Origin: Nocardioides insulae DSM 17944
Lineage (GTDB): Bacteria; Actinomycetota; Actinomycetes; Propionibacteriales; Nocardioidaceae
Direction: 5' to 3'
Assembly: GCF_000422825.1 (NCBI RefSeq)
Contig: NZ_KE383928.1
Location: 570,930-634,929, forward strand
DNA: 64,000 bases
Part shown: in pieces, positions 46,031 to 55,089 of the stretch
Layout of the letters: each line of letters opens with the position of its first letter
Numbering within the stretch: position 1 is the stretch's first letter
Position numbers and translations under genes: made by a program
Notes under the pieces: model-generated
What the model was told of the DNA's origin: nothing
What the model saw: the letters and a program-made list of their open reading frames with translations, nothing else
The model's database searches: none

Positions 46031-47533
46031 ATGGCTCGGCCGACAACTCTGCCCACCTGGGCTCGGGTCCTGACCTACGTCGGGGTCTGGGTCGTCCTCG
46101 CACTCGCCTCGGCGGTGCTCGTCTTCCTGCACACCGACCGCGAGATCAACGTGGCCAGCCACGATGCGGTGCTGCAGCCGACGTTCTCCGGCAAGGTCGT
46201 GCTCGAGTCGGGGCCGGTCCTGCCCGACGTCCGGATCGACTCCGGCTCGCCGATCGGGGTCGACATCACGCTCGGCAAGACCGACGCGGACAGCACCGGA
46301 GCGCTGCTCCAGCGGTACGCCTACCTGGCGGGCTCGCCGGAGGGACCCGTGCACGCCGTGCAGGGCGCCGTCGAGGAGATGGCGGTCTCCGCACTTCTGC
46401 GGGGCGCCGCGATCGCCGCCATCCCGGTGCTGGTGTGGGCGCTGCTGGGCGCGGCCCGGCGACGCGAACTCCTCGACCCCACACCCTCGGTGCGTGGAGG
46501 GGTCGCGGTGCTCACCGCCGCAGCGCTCGGCGTGGTCATCTGGCAGCCCTGGAGCCCGGACGGCGAGGAGCCGGTCGCGGGGGAGTGGGAGCCGCTGGCG
46601 ACCTTCCTGGGCCCCGAGGTGCCCGTGCCCGAGGAACTCGTGCCCGTCGAGGTGCGCGGTGACGTGACCACCGACCAGACCCAGCGGTTGATCACCTCGG
46701 CAGTCGACACCTACGACAAGTCCAAGGTCTTCTACGGTGACGCGGCCGAGGCGGCAGCAGACCTCCCCCTGCGCGAACCGGCCGAGGACGAGATTGTCGT
46801 GCTGCTGGTGAGCGACCGGCACGACAACATCGGGATGGACCAGGTGGCTCGGGCGGTCGCCGACGCCGGCGGCGCCACCGCCGTCTTCGACGCCGGCGAT
46901 GACACCTCCACCGGAGCCGAATGGGAGGGGTTCAGCCTCGACTCGCTGGACGCCGCCTTCCACGACTTCGACCGGTACGCCGTCACCGGCAACCACGACC
47001 ACGGCGACTTCGTCGGCCAGGACCTGGCCGACAAGGGCTGGACGATGCTGGACGGCGAGATCGTCGAGGGGCCGGGGGAGAGCACGCTGCTCGGCGTCCC
47101 CGACCCGCGGTCCAGCGGGCTGGGCAACTGGCGCGACGAGGGCGGCCTCTCCTTCACCGAGGTCGGCGACCGACTGGCGGACGCCGCGTGTGAGGAGGGC
47201 CGGGTCGGCACCCTGCTGCTGCACGACGCCAACCTCGGCAAGGAGACGTTGCGCCGCGGGTGCGCCGACCTGGTGGTCGGTGGTCACCTGCACGTGCAGG
47301 TCGGTCCCACCAAGGTCGCCGGCGAGGGCGAGGAGCCCGGCTGGACCTACACCAACGGCACCACCGGTGGTGCGGCGTACGCCGTGGCGCTCGGCAGCAA
47401 GCCGCGGCGCCAGGCCGAGGTCACCCTGATCACCTATCGGGACGGCCGCCCGGTCGGCATCCAGCCGGTCGAACTGCAGACCAACGGTGTCTTCACCGTG
47501 GACGACTACGTCGAGCTCTCCCGCCCGGAGTGA
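46031..47533 (+). CDS. Membrane-anchored metallophosphoesterase
   Basis: A 500-residue protein. It has an N-terminal membrane helix (about 14-34), an external region, and two further helices (about 122-142 and 155-172). A calcineurin-like phosphoesterase domain follows from about residue 250. Metal-site motifs are VSDRHDN, DAGDD, TGNHDHG and VVGGHLHVQVG; the first is D-R-H where the family usually has D-x-H. It starts 7 bases after rlmB and is probably co-transcribed. The substrate, perhaps a lipid or cyclic nucleotide phosphodiester, is unknown. Confidence 0.85.
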   Translation: MARPTTLPTWARVLTYVGVWVVLALASAVLVFLHTDREINVASHDAVLQPTFSGKVVLESGPVLPDVRIDSGSPIGVDITLGKTDADSTGALLQRYAYLAGSPEGPVHAVQGAVEEMAVSALLRGAAIAAIPVLVWALLGAARRRELLDPTPSVRGGVAVLTAAALGVVIWQPWSPDGEEPVAGEWEPLATFLGPEVPVPEELVPVEVRGDVTTDQTQRLITSAVDTYDKSKVFYGDAAEAAADLPLREPAEDEIVVLLVSDRHDNIGMDQVARAVADAGGATAVFDAGDDTSTGAEWEGFSLDSLDAAFHDFDRYAVTGNHDHGDFVGQDLADKGWTMLDGEIVEGPGESTLLGVPDPRSSGLGNWRDEGGLSFTEVGDRLADAACEEGRVGTLLLHDANLGKETLRRGCADLVVGGHLHVQVGPTKVAGEGEEPGWTYTNGTTGGAAYAVALGSKPRRQAEVTLITYRDGRPVGIQPVELQTNGVFTVDDYVELSRPE

Positions 47534-47628
47534 TCCGGCGCCGATCGGGCGTGGTCGGGGTTCTTAGCGGGCCCGAGATCCCGCGATCCTCGCCGGTGGC
47601 CGACTCGAGACGCGGCGGACATGGAGAA

Positions 47629-47667
47629 GCCCCGTTCGCTCGGCCAGCATGGCCGAGCGGACGGGGC
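47629..47667. terminator. Bidirectional hairpin between the phosphoesterase and acyl-CoA dehydrogenase genes
   Basis: A 17-base stem (47629-47645 with 47651-47667) with one G-U pair and a 5-base loop, in the 147-base gap between the convergent genes. Confidence 0.75.
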
Positions 47668-47680
47668 CCGGGGAGGTCGC

Positions 47681-48784
47681 TCAGTCCAGGACGGTGGCGG
47701 CGAGCCGGTCCAACTGCTCCTCGGTGGTGCCGAACAGGACGTTGTCGGCCATCGCGTTCTTGGCGTACAGGTGGGCGTCGTGCTCCCAGGTGAACCCGAT
47801 CCCGCCGTGCATCAGCATGGTGTCGCGGGAGGCGACGACGTAGGCCTGGTTGGCCAGCACCCGGGTGGCCGCGGCGGCGGCGCGCACGTCGTCCTGCCCC
47901 TCCTCGACGGTCTCCCGCAGGGAGGCGTCCACCAGGGACAGGGAGGTGAACATGTTGGCCACCGGGTGCTTCACGCCCTGGTAGGCGCCGATCGGCTGGC
48001 CGAAGGAGTAGCGCTCCTTGGCGTAGGTGGCGGTCAACTCCAAGAGGCGCTCCATGGCGCCGACCTGCTCGGACGCGACCACGACGTTGACCAGGTCCAG
48101 GGTCTTGTCGAGCGCGGCCAGACCGTCCCCGGAGAGGGGGGTGGCCGGGGTGTCCTGCATCGTGACCGTCGCCACGCCGCGGACCAGGTCGACGCCCTTG
48201 GTGGCGGTGACGGTGAGGCCCTCGGCGTCACGGCGGACCAGGTGCACTCCGGCCCCCTGGTCGCCGCTGGCGATCACCAGCAGCACGTCCGCGTCGGCGC
48301 CGTTGAGCACGGCGACCTTGGTGCCGGTGAGTCGGCTCCCCTCGGCGGTGGCGACCGCCCGGGTGGAGAGCTCGGCGGGCACCCAGCTGCGGTTGCCGGG
48401 CTCGCTGATCGCGACCGAGCCGATCAGCTCGCCGGCGGCGAGTTGGGGCAGCCACTCCTTCTTGGCCGCCTCGTCGTCCAGTGCCAGCAGGAGTCCTGCG
48501 GCCAGCACGGCCGAGGCCAGCAGCGGGGAGGGCACCAGGCCGGCGCCGAGGGGACGGTACGCCGCGGACACGTCGGCGAGGGTGGCGCCCGCACCGCCGT
48601 ACTCGACCGGGATGGCCAGGCCGGCCAGGCCGAGGTCGTCGGTGAGACGGCGCCACACGGTGGGGTCGAAGGAGGCGTCGGACCCGATCACCTCGCGGAC
48701 CTTGGTCATCGGGCTGTGCTGCTCGACGAAGCGCCGCACGGCGTCGTGGAGCGCATCCTGCTCGTCGTTGAAGAGAAGGCTCAT
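47681..48784 (-). CDS. Acyl-CoA dehydrogenase, second subunit of a two-gene enzyme
   Basis: A 367-residue FAD-dependent ACAD. It begins MSLLFNDEQDALHDAVRRFV. It has YSFGQPIGAYQGVKHPVANM and the C-terminal HGGIGFTWEHDAHLYAKNAM, but weaker FAD-contact motifs than its neighbour. Paired ACAD genes of this sort in steroid-degrading actinobacteria form alpha2beta2 ChsE-type enzymes that oxidise steroid side-chain CoA esters. It starts 16 bases after the partner gene. Regulation by the KstR-like repressor is likely (operator at 50042). Confidence 0.88.
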   Translation of the reverse strand: MSLLFNDEQDALHDAVRRFVEQHSPMTKVREVIGSDASFDPTVWRRLTDDLGLAGLAIPVEYGGAGATLADVSAAYRPLGAGLVPSPLLASAVLAAGLLLALDDEAAKKEWLPQLAAGELIGSVAISEPGNRSWVPAELSTRAVATAEGSRLTGTKVAVLNGADADVLLVIASGDQGAGVHLVRRDAEGLTVTATKGVDLVRGVATVTMQDTPATPLSGDGLAALDKTLDLVNVVVASEQVGAMERLLELTATYAKERYSFGQPIGAYQGVKHPVANMFTSLSLVDASLRETVEEGQDDVRAAAAATRVLANQAYVVASRDTMLMHGGIGFTWEHDAHLYAKNAMADNVLFGTTEEQLDRLAATVLD

Positions 48785-48800
48785 GGGGACTCCTGGGGCG

Positions 48801-49979
48801 TCAGTTGCCGAAGCGGATCTGGTTGAACGGGAGGTTGCGGTCGACCCCGGGATCCTTGGGGAGGCCGAGCACCCGCTCGGCGATGATGTTGCGCTGGATC
48901 TCGTTGGTGCCTCCGGCGGTGGCGTTGCCCGGGGCGCCGAGCGCCCCCTTCACGACGCCGACCAGTTCCGGGTCGCCGCTGGCGTACAGCGGTCCGAAGA
49001 CCTCCTGCACGGCCTCGGCCGTCCACAGGTGGAGCTCCGCACCGGCCAGCTTGGCCGCCGAGCCGGCGGCGCCGATCGGGATGCCGGAGGTCGCCCGCTC
49101 GTGCAGCAGGCGGCCGAAGGCACGGGTGGAGTTCTCCTTGGCGTAGAGCTCGGCGAGGGTACGACGGACCGAGGGGTCCTCGGTCAGGCCGCGCTCGCCG
49201 GCCAGGTCGGCGAGGGTCTCGAAGCTGAGCACGCTCGCCCGCGAGCGACCGCTGGCGCCGATGGTGACCCGCTCGTTGCGCAGCATGATGACCGAGGCCT
49301 GCCAGCCCCGGTTGACCTCACCGATCACGGCGTCCGCCGGGACCTCGACGTCGTCGAAGAAGACCTCGTTGAACGGGGAGTCCCCGGTGGCGACCTTGAG
49401 GGGTCGGACCGTGACGCCGGGGTGGTGCATGTCGACCACGAACATGGTGATGCCCTGGTGCTTGGGGGCCTCGGGGTCGGTGCGGGCGATGATCGCTCCG
49501 AAGTCGGAGAACTGCGCGCCGGTGGTCCAGACCTTCTGGCCGTTGATCACCCAGCCGTTCTCGGTGCGCTTCGCAGTGGTGCGCAGCGAGGCGACGTCCG
49601 AGCCGCCGCTGGGCTCAGAGAAGAGCTGGCACCAGATCTCCTCACCGGAGACCATCTTCGGGAGGTGACGCTTCTTCATCTCCTCGGTGCCCAGCTCCAT
49701 GATGGTGGGCGCGGGCATCCCGAGACCGATCACGAACGGACCGGTCGGCAGGGCGAAGTCGGCGGCCTCCTGGTTGAAGGCGACCTGCTCCGCGGCGCCG
49801 AGCCCCTGGCCGCCGTACTCCTTGGGCCAGGTGATGCCGGCCAGGCCGGCATCCCAGAGGGCCTTCTGGAACCGCTTGGACTCCTCGAGGGAGAAGTGGT
49901 ACTCGTCGGCCTCGTCGTAGGGCTTGGCGTTGGCCTCGAGCCACGCCCGGGCCTTCGCCCGGAACTCATCGATGGGCAT
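48801..49979 (-). CDS. Acyl-CoA dehydrogenase, first subunit of a two-gene enzyme
   Basis: A 392-residue ACAD with clear FAD-binding stretches: CQLFSEPSGGSDVASLRTTA, WVINGQKVWTTGAQFSDFGA and the C-terminal GGTNEIQRNIIAERVLGLP. It probably pairs with the downstream 367-residue ACAD; in some relatives the two are one fused ~700-residue protein (FadE34 type). The ATG at 49979 has a GGAGAGGATCCCC region upstream. The KstR-type operator 62 bases upstream suggests a role in sterol side-chain degradation, but no ring-degrading genes are in view. Confidence 0.9.
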   Translation of the reverse strand: MPIDEFRAKARAWLEANAKPYDEADEYHFSLEESKRFQKALWDAGLAGITWPKEYGGQGLGAAEQVAFNQEAADFALPTGPFVIGLGMPAPTIMELGTEEMKKRHLPKMVSGEEIWCQLFSEPSGGSDVASLRTTAKRTENGWVINGQKVWTTGAQFSDFGAIIARTDPEAPKHQGITMFVVDMHHPGVTVRPLKVATGDSPFNEVFFDDVEVPADAVIGEVNRGWQASVIMLRNERVTIGASGRSRASVLSFETLADLAGERGLTEDPSVRRTLAELYAKENSTRAFGRLLHERATSGIPIGAAGSAAKLAGAELHLWTAEAVQEVFGPLYASGDPELVGVVKGALGAPGNATAGGTNEIQRNIIAERVLGLPKDPGVDRNLPFNQIRFGN

Positions 49980-50041
49980 GGGGATCCTCTCCTGGGCCGG
50001 GCGGGCGTGCGCGACTCGGTCGGTCCCCACCAGGCAGCAAC

Positions 50042-50055
50042 TAGAACACGTTCTC
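50042..50055. promoter_or_regulatory. KstR-type operator upstream of the acyl-CoA dehydrogenase pair
   Basis: TAGAACACGTTCTC, containing AGAAC-AC-GTTCT. It fits the KstR consensus TNNAACNNGTTNNA except for the last base. It lies between the kstR-like gene and the acyl-CoA dehydrogenase pair, 62 bases upstream of the latter's ATG. Confidence 0.7.
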
Positions 50056-50112
50056 GCGAGCGCGGGGACAGCTTCGTGCTGTGACGCAGCTCATGTCAAG
50101 GGGCGGTGCGGA

Positions 50113-50718
50113 TCAGGACTCGTCCAGGAGGCGATCGGCGGCGAACCGGAGCTGGGAGTCGACGTAGGAGGCGGTCAGCTGACCGTTGAGCCAGTCGATC
50201 ACGCTGGAGACCCAGAGCGACTCGAGGACGGCCAGCGCCTTGCGCTGATCGGAAGTGGGGTGGTGGTCGACGCCCCAGGCCGCCAGGGTGGCGATCTCGC
50301 TGAACCGGGTGGACTTGGGCCGGGGCTCGCCCTCCGGGTCGAGCTGGAGCGGGCGCGGCGTCTGGAAGGAGCTCATCGCGGCGTGGGCGAAGCCGCGGCT
50401 GCGCCCCATCGCGTGGAAGGCACGGATGAAGGCCTCGGCCGCGCGTCCGGAGGCGGAGTGCTGGCGTGGCGGGCGGCGGGTGATGTCGCTCTCGAGCGCC
50501 TCGAGCTGGGCGCCGATGGCGGCCCGGAGCAGTTCGTCCTTGGAGGGGTAGTACCGGTAGAGCGTGGCCAGCGCGACCGGTGCTCGCCGGGCCACCTCGC
50601 GCATCTGGACCCCGTCGTACCCGCCCTCGGTGGCGAGCTCGGTGGCCACCTCGATCACACGCTCGGCGCGGAACGCCCGGGCCTCGGGGGTACGGCGGGT
50701 CACGATCTGGTCGGTCAT
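50113..50718 (-). CDS. kstR: TetR family repressor, KstR-like
   Basis: A 201-residue TetR regulator. Its DNA-binding region, GGYDGVQMREVARRAPVALA then TLYRYYPSKDELL, closely follows that of mycobacterial KstR, the sterol-catabolism repressor. The C-terminal SLWVSSVIDWLNGQLTASYV also matches. KstR responds to a cholestenoyl-CoA intermediate. Two matching palindromes flank the gene (50042 and 50935). The locus order near carD/cysS parallels Mycobacterium. The symbol is by eye-level similarity and synteny. Other TetR subfamilies remain possible. Confidence 0.78.
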   Translation of the reverse strand: MTDQIVTRRTPEARAFRAERVIEVATELATEGGYDGVQMREVARRAPVALATLYRYYPSKDELLRAAIGAQLEALESDITRRPPRQHSASGRAAEAFIRAFHAMGRSRGFAHAAMSSFQTPRPLQLDPEGEPRPKSTRFSEIATLAAWGVDHHPTSDQRKALAVLESLWVSSVIDWLNGQLTASYVDSQLRFAADRLLDES

Positions 50719-51031
50719 GCCCTGCTCCCTTCTGGGGACGACTCCGCACCGATGTGGCGCGTGATGCTGGTGGGGTGAGCGGGCACTCTACTGTCCCGCT
50801 GATCCTGCCTGCGGTGGGCGCCGGAGATCGGCCGCGCGCGGCGTCGACCCTGTGCGAACACCTCGACGGGAAGGTCGGACAGACTCACGGGGCGGCTCCT
50901 GGCTCGCTCGTCGCCGCTCGATGCGGCCGAGAGGGAGAACGAGTTCTCGTTTGCGGAGCCAACTGCACCCGGCGGACTGTGTCAAGGACCACACGGCCCG
51001 TGCGCCGCACGCTCGAGGTGGTGCAGTCGGG
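50719..51031. other. 313-base non-coding stretch upstream of the kstR-like gene
   Basis: No convincing coding frame on either strand. It contains the second KstR-type palindrome (50935-50948) and presumably the promoter of the kstR-like gene. The DUF4032 gene ends at its right edge. No RNA gene or repeat was seen. Confidence 0.6.
50935..50948. promoter_or_regulatory. Second KstR-type palindrome
   Basis: GAGAAC-GA-GTTCTC, perfect 6-base arms with the AAC-n2-GTT core. It lies 217 bases upstream of the kstR-like start and probably serves autoregulation or a distal promoter. Confidence 0.6.
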
Positions 51032-52240
51032 TCAGCCGGCTCCGAGGTCGGTGCTGGGGCGGTGCGGGAAGACGGAGTCGACGTAGGAGCGGGCGGCATC
51101 GAAGATCTCGACCTCGAAGCCAGCCTGCTCGGAGAGCTGCCGGCGGTGCGTCAGCACCTCGTGGAAGATCTGTGCCGCCTGCATCTTCTCGCTCTGGTCG
51201 GCCGGGATCATCCTCGTGATCGGGTCGTAGACCTCGCTCAACCAGCGGGCGGCGACCACTCCCCGGGGCAGTCGCCCGAGCTCGTGGGCGGCGGTGTAGG
51301 ACGCCAGGTCGTTGAGCAGGTGGCGCGCCTGGGCGTCCTCGACCTCCAGGCCGGTCAGCTCGCGCAGTTCGCGGCGGTGATGACCGAGCTCGACCACCCT
51401 GGGGGTGATCCGGATCTGTTCTCCGTCCACATCGGTGACGAGATCGAGTTCGTCGACGTCGAAGCCGAGGTCGTTGAGCCGCTCGACCCGGCGCTCGACG
51501 CGCCACAGCTCGTCCGCGCCGACGTACTCCTCGCCGGTGAGTTCGTCCCAGAGGCTGTCGTAGCGCCTCCGGATCCTCTCGATCACCGCCATCGCGTCCA
51601 CCTCCGCGCCGGCCCCCGCGGCGAGGTCGAGCAGTTCGGCGAACACGTTCTCGCAGCCCACCGTGACGTCGTGCTCGCGCAACCGATCGGAGAGCGGGTC
51701 CTTGAGCTCACCGGTCTCCGCGTCGACCAGGTAGGCGGCGTACCCGCCCGCGTCGCGGCGGAAGAGCACGTTCGAGAGGGACACGTCCCCCCAGTAGAAG
51801 TCCGCCAGGTGGAGACGCACGAGCAGCACCACCAGTGCGTCCACGAGTTTCTCCAGGGTCGCGCCGCCGGGCCCGTGCTCGAAGATGCTGCGGTAGGGGA
51901 GCGAGTACGCCAGTCGCTCGGTCATCAGCACGGCCGGAAGGTCCTCCCCCTTCTCATCCTTGCGCCCCGTCACGACCGCCTGGGGGGTGACCGCCGGCAG
52001 CGACATCCGATGCAGGTCGCGCAACATCCGGTATTCGCGGAACGCGAAGTGGTCGGTCGTCTCCTTGACCGCGAACAGCCGGTCGGCCACGCGGATCATT
52101 CGCACCACGTGTCGCGAGAGCCCCAGCCGGCTCGGCACGACGACCCCGATCGGAGTCTCCGGCCAGTCCGTCAGCGGGGTGGACCAGGGCAGGCCGAAGG
52201 TCGCCGGCTCCGGCCTGGTCGCCACGATGCGCAGCGCCAT
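51032..52240 (-). CDS. DUF4032 / lipopolysaccharide-kinase-like protein
   Basis: A 402-residue protein with a kinase-like N-terminal half. It has a beta-3 type Lys (K59 in FAVKE) and a catalytic-loop-like stretch LADFYWGDVSLSNVLF (146-161). The D173 in YLVDAETGE stands where the DFG Asp would be. The C-terminal half (about 255-395) matches the DUF4032 domain of actinobacteria. The substrate is unknown. The ATG at 52240 begins the conserved MALRIVATRPEPATFGLPW. It is a single gene, upstream of and oriented away from tRNA-Thr. Confidence 0.85.
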   Translation of the reverse strand: MALRIVATRPEPATFGLPWSTPLTDWPETPIGVVVPSRLGLSRHVVRMIRVADRLFAVKETTDHFAFREYRMLRDLHRMSLPAVTPQAVVTGRKDEKGEDLPAVLMTERLAYSLPYRSIFEHGPGGATLEKLVDALVVLLVRLHLADFYWGDVSLSNVLFRRDAGGYAAYLVDAETGELKDPLSDRLREHDVTVGCENVFAELLDLAAGAGAEVDAMAVIERIRRRYDSLWDELTGEEYVGADELWRVERRVERLNDLGFDVDELDLVTDVDGEQIRITPRVVELGHHRRELRELTGLEVEDAQARHLLNDLASYTAAHELGRLPRGVVAARWLSEVYDPITRMIPADQSEKMQAAQIFHEVLTHRRQLSEQAGFEVEIFDAARSYVDSVFPHRPSTDLGAG

Positions 52241-52397
52241 GGGCCAACCTTAGGGAACCACCGATCGATCACGCCTGCTGCGCGCTTGCCAGGGCGTCGC
52301 GGGCGGGTGTTCCTGCGCCACGTCGCTGTCGCCAGAACCGCCCGGGGGTCGGGGCCAGCGGCGGGCTACGTCTAGGATGGCGGCGCCTCTCAGGCAC

Positions 52398-52470
52398 GCC
52401 GGTGTAGCTCAGTTGGTAGAGCGTCTTACTTGTAATAAGAGGGTCGCGGGTTCGATTCCTGTCACCGGCT
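52398..52470 (+). tRNA. tRNA-Thr (anticodon TGT)
   Basis: A complete 73-base cloverleaf. The acceptor stem GCCGGTG pairs with CACCGGC and is followed by discriminator T. The D arm is GCTC-AGTTGGTA-GAGC. The anticodon stem TCTTA/TAAGA encloses CTTGTAA with anticodon TGT at 52431-52433 (reads ACA). The T arm is GCGGG-TTCGATT-CCTGT. CCA is not encoded. Confidence 0.96.
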
Positions 52471-52726
52471 CGCGGGGCCGTCCGACGGCGCGAGCGTGTC
52501 CTCACGGCCGTGCCGGAGGACGGGGCGCACGGCGCCCTCTCGAGTGGGGTGGCCTCGGGGTGGAGGACGGGTGCGCCCGGGCAGGTGCTCAACCGGATCC
52601 CGAGCGAACGCTGCGGGCGACGAGGTGTGACGAGCCCGACGGGCGTACGGGCGCATCGCCGGGCATGTTCGGTGGTGCGACCGGCGCCCAGCGCATACGG
52701 TCGAGTCGCACACACGAGGAGGCGCG

Positions 52727-53053
52727 ATGAGCGAGCAGGACGAGACCGACGGGGTGGAGCTGGACTTCGACCTCGATCAGCCCGAGATGAACGTGACCTG
52801 CCCGGACGGCTGGATGGTGCACTTCCAGCACGGGAAGGTGGCTGACAAGGCGCACATCGTGGAGTTCTCCACGGGCGTGGGCGAGACCCGGTTGGGCGAC
52901 GCGGTCGACATGGTGCTGGGCATCGCCGAGTCCCTGATGGATGCCAACTACATGGCGACACCGGACGAGGAGTCCGAGATCGCGCTCGGTTGGGATCCGC
53001 TGGGCGACGTGTTCGATCCGGAGGGCAACAAGATCGACCTCGATCAGGACTGA
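52727..53053 (+). CDS. Conserved-looking acidic protein of unknown function
   Basis: A 108-residue, strongly acidic protein (starts MSEQDETDGVELDFDLDQPE, ends GNKIDLDQD) with no signal peptide or membrane segment. Hydrophobic core segments NVTCPDGWMVHFQHGKVADK and GDAVDMVLGIAESLMDANYM suggest a small folded domain. I recognise no family. An AGGAGG site lies 6 bases before the ATG, supporting a real gene. It stands alone between tRNA-Thr and the convergent pdxY gene. Confidence 0.75.
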   Translation: MSEQDETDGVELDFDLDQPEMNVTCPDGWMVHFQHGKVADKAHIVEFSTGVGETRLGDAVDMVLGIAESLMDANYMATPDEESEIALGWDPLGDVFDPEGNKIDLDQD

Positions 53054-53093
53054 GCCAGATCGAGATCGCGGGCCCGCCCCGGACGGGTCGGGC

Positions 53094-53954
53094 TCAGCGC
53101 AGCCGACGGACCGGGAAGTTCTCGGGCGGGTTCGCGATCGCGTCCTGGGCGCCGATCAGAGCCATCTCCTCACGCCCGGCCTCGACGGTGGCCGAGAGGA
53201 CGGCGTACATCGTGGAGGCGACCTTGGCGAGTGCTTCGGCAGGGGTGGCCCCGCCGCCGAGGTGAGCCAGGTAGAGCGCGGTGGTGACATCACCACCACC
53301 CTTGGCGGTGAGCGGGAGCAGCGGGGTCGTGACCGCCCAGGCGCCCGCGTCGGAGACGGCGATCATGTCCAGGCTGCCCTCGGCGACGTCCGAGGTGAGC
53401 ACGCTGGTGACCAGTACGTCGGAGGGCCCGGTCGCGCGGACGGCGTCCACGGCGTCGAGCACCTCGGCGTGGGTCGTCGTGGTGCGGCCGGCGAGGAAGT
53501 CCAGCTCCCAGTGGTTGGGCGTGATGATGTCGGCGGCCGGGACGACCTGGTCCCGCATGAACTCCGGGATGCCCTCCTTGACGAAGAAACCGCGGCCGAC
53601 ATCGCCCATCACCGGGTCGCAGCAGTAGACGGCCTCCGGGTTGGCCGCCTTCACCCGGGCCACCGCGTCCAGCACGACCGCGCCCATCGATGGGTCGCCC
53701 TGGTAACCCGACAGCACGGCGCCGATCTGCGGGAAGGCGCCCCGCTCCTCGACCCCGAGCAGGACCTCCGCGACGTCGGCGGGGGCCAGCAGCGGACCGC
53801 GGGTGGCGCCGTACCCGGTGTGGTTGGAGAAGTGGACCGTCAGCACCGGGTAGACCTCGTGACCGAGCCGCTGCAGCGGGAAGACCGCGGCGGAGTTGCC
53901 GGCGTGACCGTAGGCGACCGAGGACTGGATCGAGAGGATCTGCACAGTCGTCAT
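53094..53954 (-). CDS. pdxY: Pyridoxal/pyridoxamine kinase
   Basis: A 286-residue ribokinase-fold kinase that phosphorylates pyridoxal in the PLP salvage pathway. Recognisable are ILSIQSSVAYGHAGNSAAVF, TVHFSNHTGYG, SGYQGDPSMG, YCCDPVMGDVGRGFFV and TPNHWELDFLAG. The catalytic Asp sits in TAKGGGDVTTALYLAHL, a variant of the common GTGD motif. The ATG at 53954 fits the conserved start. It is divergent from an AKR gene, 58 bases away. Confidence 0.94.
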   Translation of the reverse strand: MTTVQILSIQSSVAYGHAGNSAAVFPLQRLGHEVYPVLTVHFSNHTGYGATRGPLLAPADVAEVLLGVEERGAFPQIGAVLSGYQGDPSMGAVVLDAVARVKAANPEAVYCCDPVMGDVGRGFFVKEGIPEFMRDQVVPAADIITPNHWELDFLAGRTTTTHAEVLDAVDAVRATGPSDVLVTSVLTSDVAEGSLDMIAVSDAGAWAVTTPLLPLTAKGGGDVTTALYLAHLGGGATPAEALAKVASTMYAVLSATVEAGREEMALIGAQDAIANPPENFPVRRLR

Positions 53955-54012
53955 AGTAGGACCGCTCGGGGGCGTCGCCGGTCTCGGCCCGGTCGGGTGG
54001 TCTGATGGTGGC

Positions 54013-54993
54013 ATGAGCACGATGAGCTACCGGCCGCTGGGTGATTCCGGACTGATGGTGAGCGCGGTGGGGATCGGCTGCAACGCCTTCTCCCGACGCG
54101 TCGACCTCGACGGGGTCCGCGACATCCTCGGCGCCGCCCGCGACACCGGGATCACCCTGCTCGACACCGCGGACAGTTACGGGATCGCCCCGGGTGCCTC
54201 GGAGGAGATGATCGGGGAGGCGATCGCCGGCCAGCGCGAGCACTTCGTGGTGGCCACCAAGGCCGGGCTCCCGGTCGGGCGTGCGAACGGGCCCGACTTC
54301 GGTGCCCGCGGCTCGCGGCACTACCTGCGCCGGGCGGTGGAGGCCAGCCTGCGCCGGCTCCGGACCGACCGCATCGACCTGTTCCAGATGCACCGCTTCG
54401 ACCCCGTCACGCCGATCGAGGAATCGCTCGGCGTCCTCACCGACCTGGTGCGCGAGGGCAAGATCTCTTACCTCGGCTGCTCCAACTTCGCCGGCTGGCA
54501 ACTCGCCGACGCCGACTGGACGGCGCGCACCGCCGGGTTCGAGCGGTTCGTGTCGGTGCAGAACCGCTACTCGCTCCTGGACCGCAGCATCGAGGACGAG
54601 GTGGCGCCCGCGGCAGAGCGGTTCGGCGTGGGGATCCTGCCGTTCTTCCCCCTGGAGTACGGCCTGCTCACCGGCAAGTATCGGCGCGGGCAGGACGCCC
54701 CGGAGGGGACCCGGATCGCGCTGGACTCCCGAGGCGCCTCCTGGCTGGCCGACGCGGACTGGGACACCATCGAGGCGCTCGAGGCGTACGCCGCGGCACG
54801 CGGCCTCCGTCCGGTCGACGTCGCGATCTCGGGGCTGGCCGCACAGCCGGCCGTCGGATCCGTGATCTCCGGGGTCACCACCGCCGATCAGGTGCGCACC
54901 AACGCCCAGGCCCTCAGCTGGGAGCCCACCCCCGAGGACCTCGTCGAACTGGACTCAATCACCTCCGGGACGTCTTCCGACGGGTCACTCTGA
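54013..54993 (+). CDS. Aldo/keto reductase
   Basis: A 326-residue AKR. Catalytic elements are DTADSYGIAPGASEEMIGEA (Asp, Tyr), VVATKAG (Lys) and DLFQMHRFDPVTPIEESL (His retained, unlike the AKR at 19298). The cofactor end is VGSVISGVTTADQVRTNAQA. It is divergent from pdxY. Some AKRs reduce pyridoxal, so a link with vitamin B6 is conceivable, but this is only suggested by position. Confidence 0.92.
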   Translation: MSTMSYRPLGDSGLMVSAVGIGCNAFSRRVDLDGVRDILGAARDTGITLLDTADSYGIAPGASEEMIGEAIAGQREHFVVATKAGLPVGRANGPDFGARGSRHYLRRAVEASLRRLRTDRIDLFQMHRFDPVTPIEESLGVLTDLVREGKISYLGCSNFAGWQLADADWTARTAGFERFVSVQNRYSLLDRSIEDEVAPAAERFGVGILPFFPLEYGLLTGKYRRGQDAPEGTRIALDSRGASWLADADWDTIEALEAYAAARGLRPVDVAISGLAAQPAVGSVISGVTTADQVRTNAQALSWEPTPEDLVELDSITSGTSSDGSL

Positions 54994-55089
54994 GCCCCAG
55001 ACCGCCGTACTGCGGTCGCCGCTCACGCCCCGGGCGGTCGTCGGCTATCTTGCGGTGACCATTCGTCACCGAACGCAGCGAGGAAACAG

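Noticed and set aside
47681..49979. Two adjacent acyl-CoA dehydrogenase genes as one frameshifted fadE34-type gene
   Set aside because: Each has its own start and stop, a 16-base gap and full domain length. Two-gene heteromeric dehydrogenases of this type are known.
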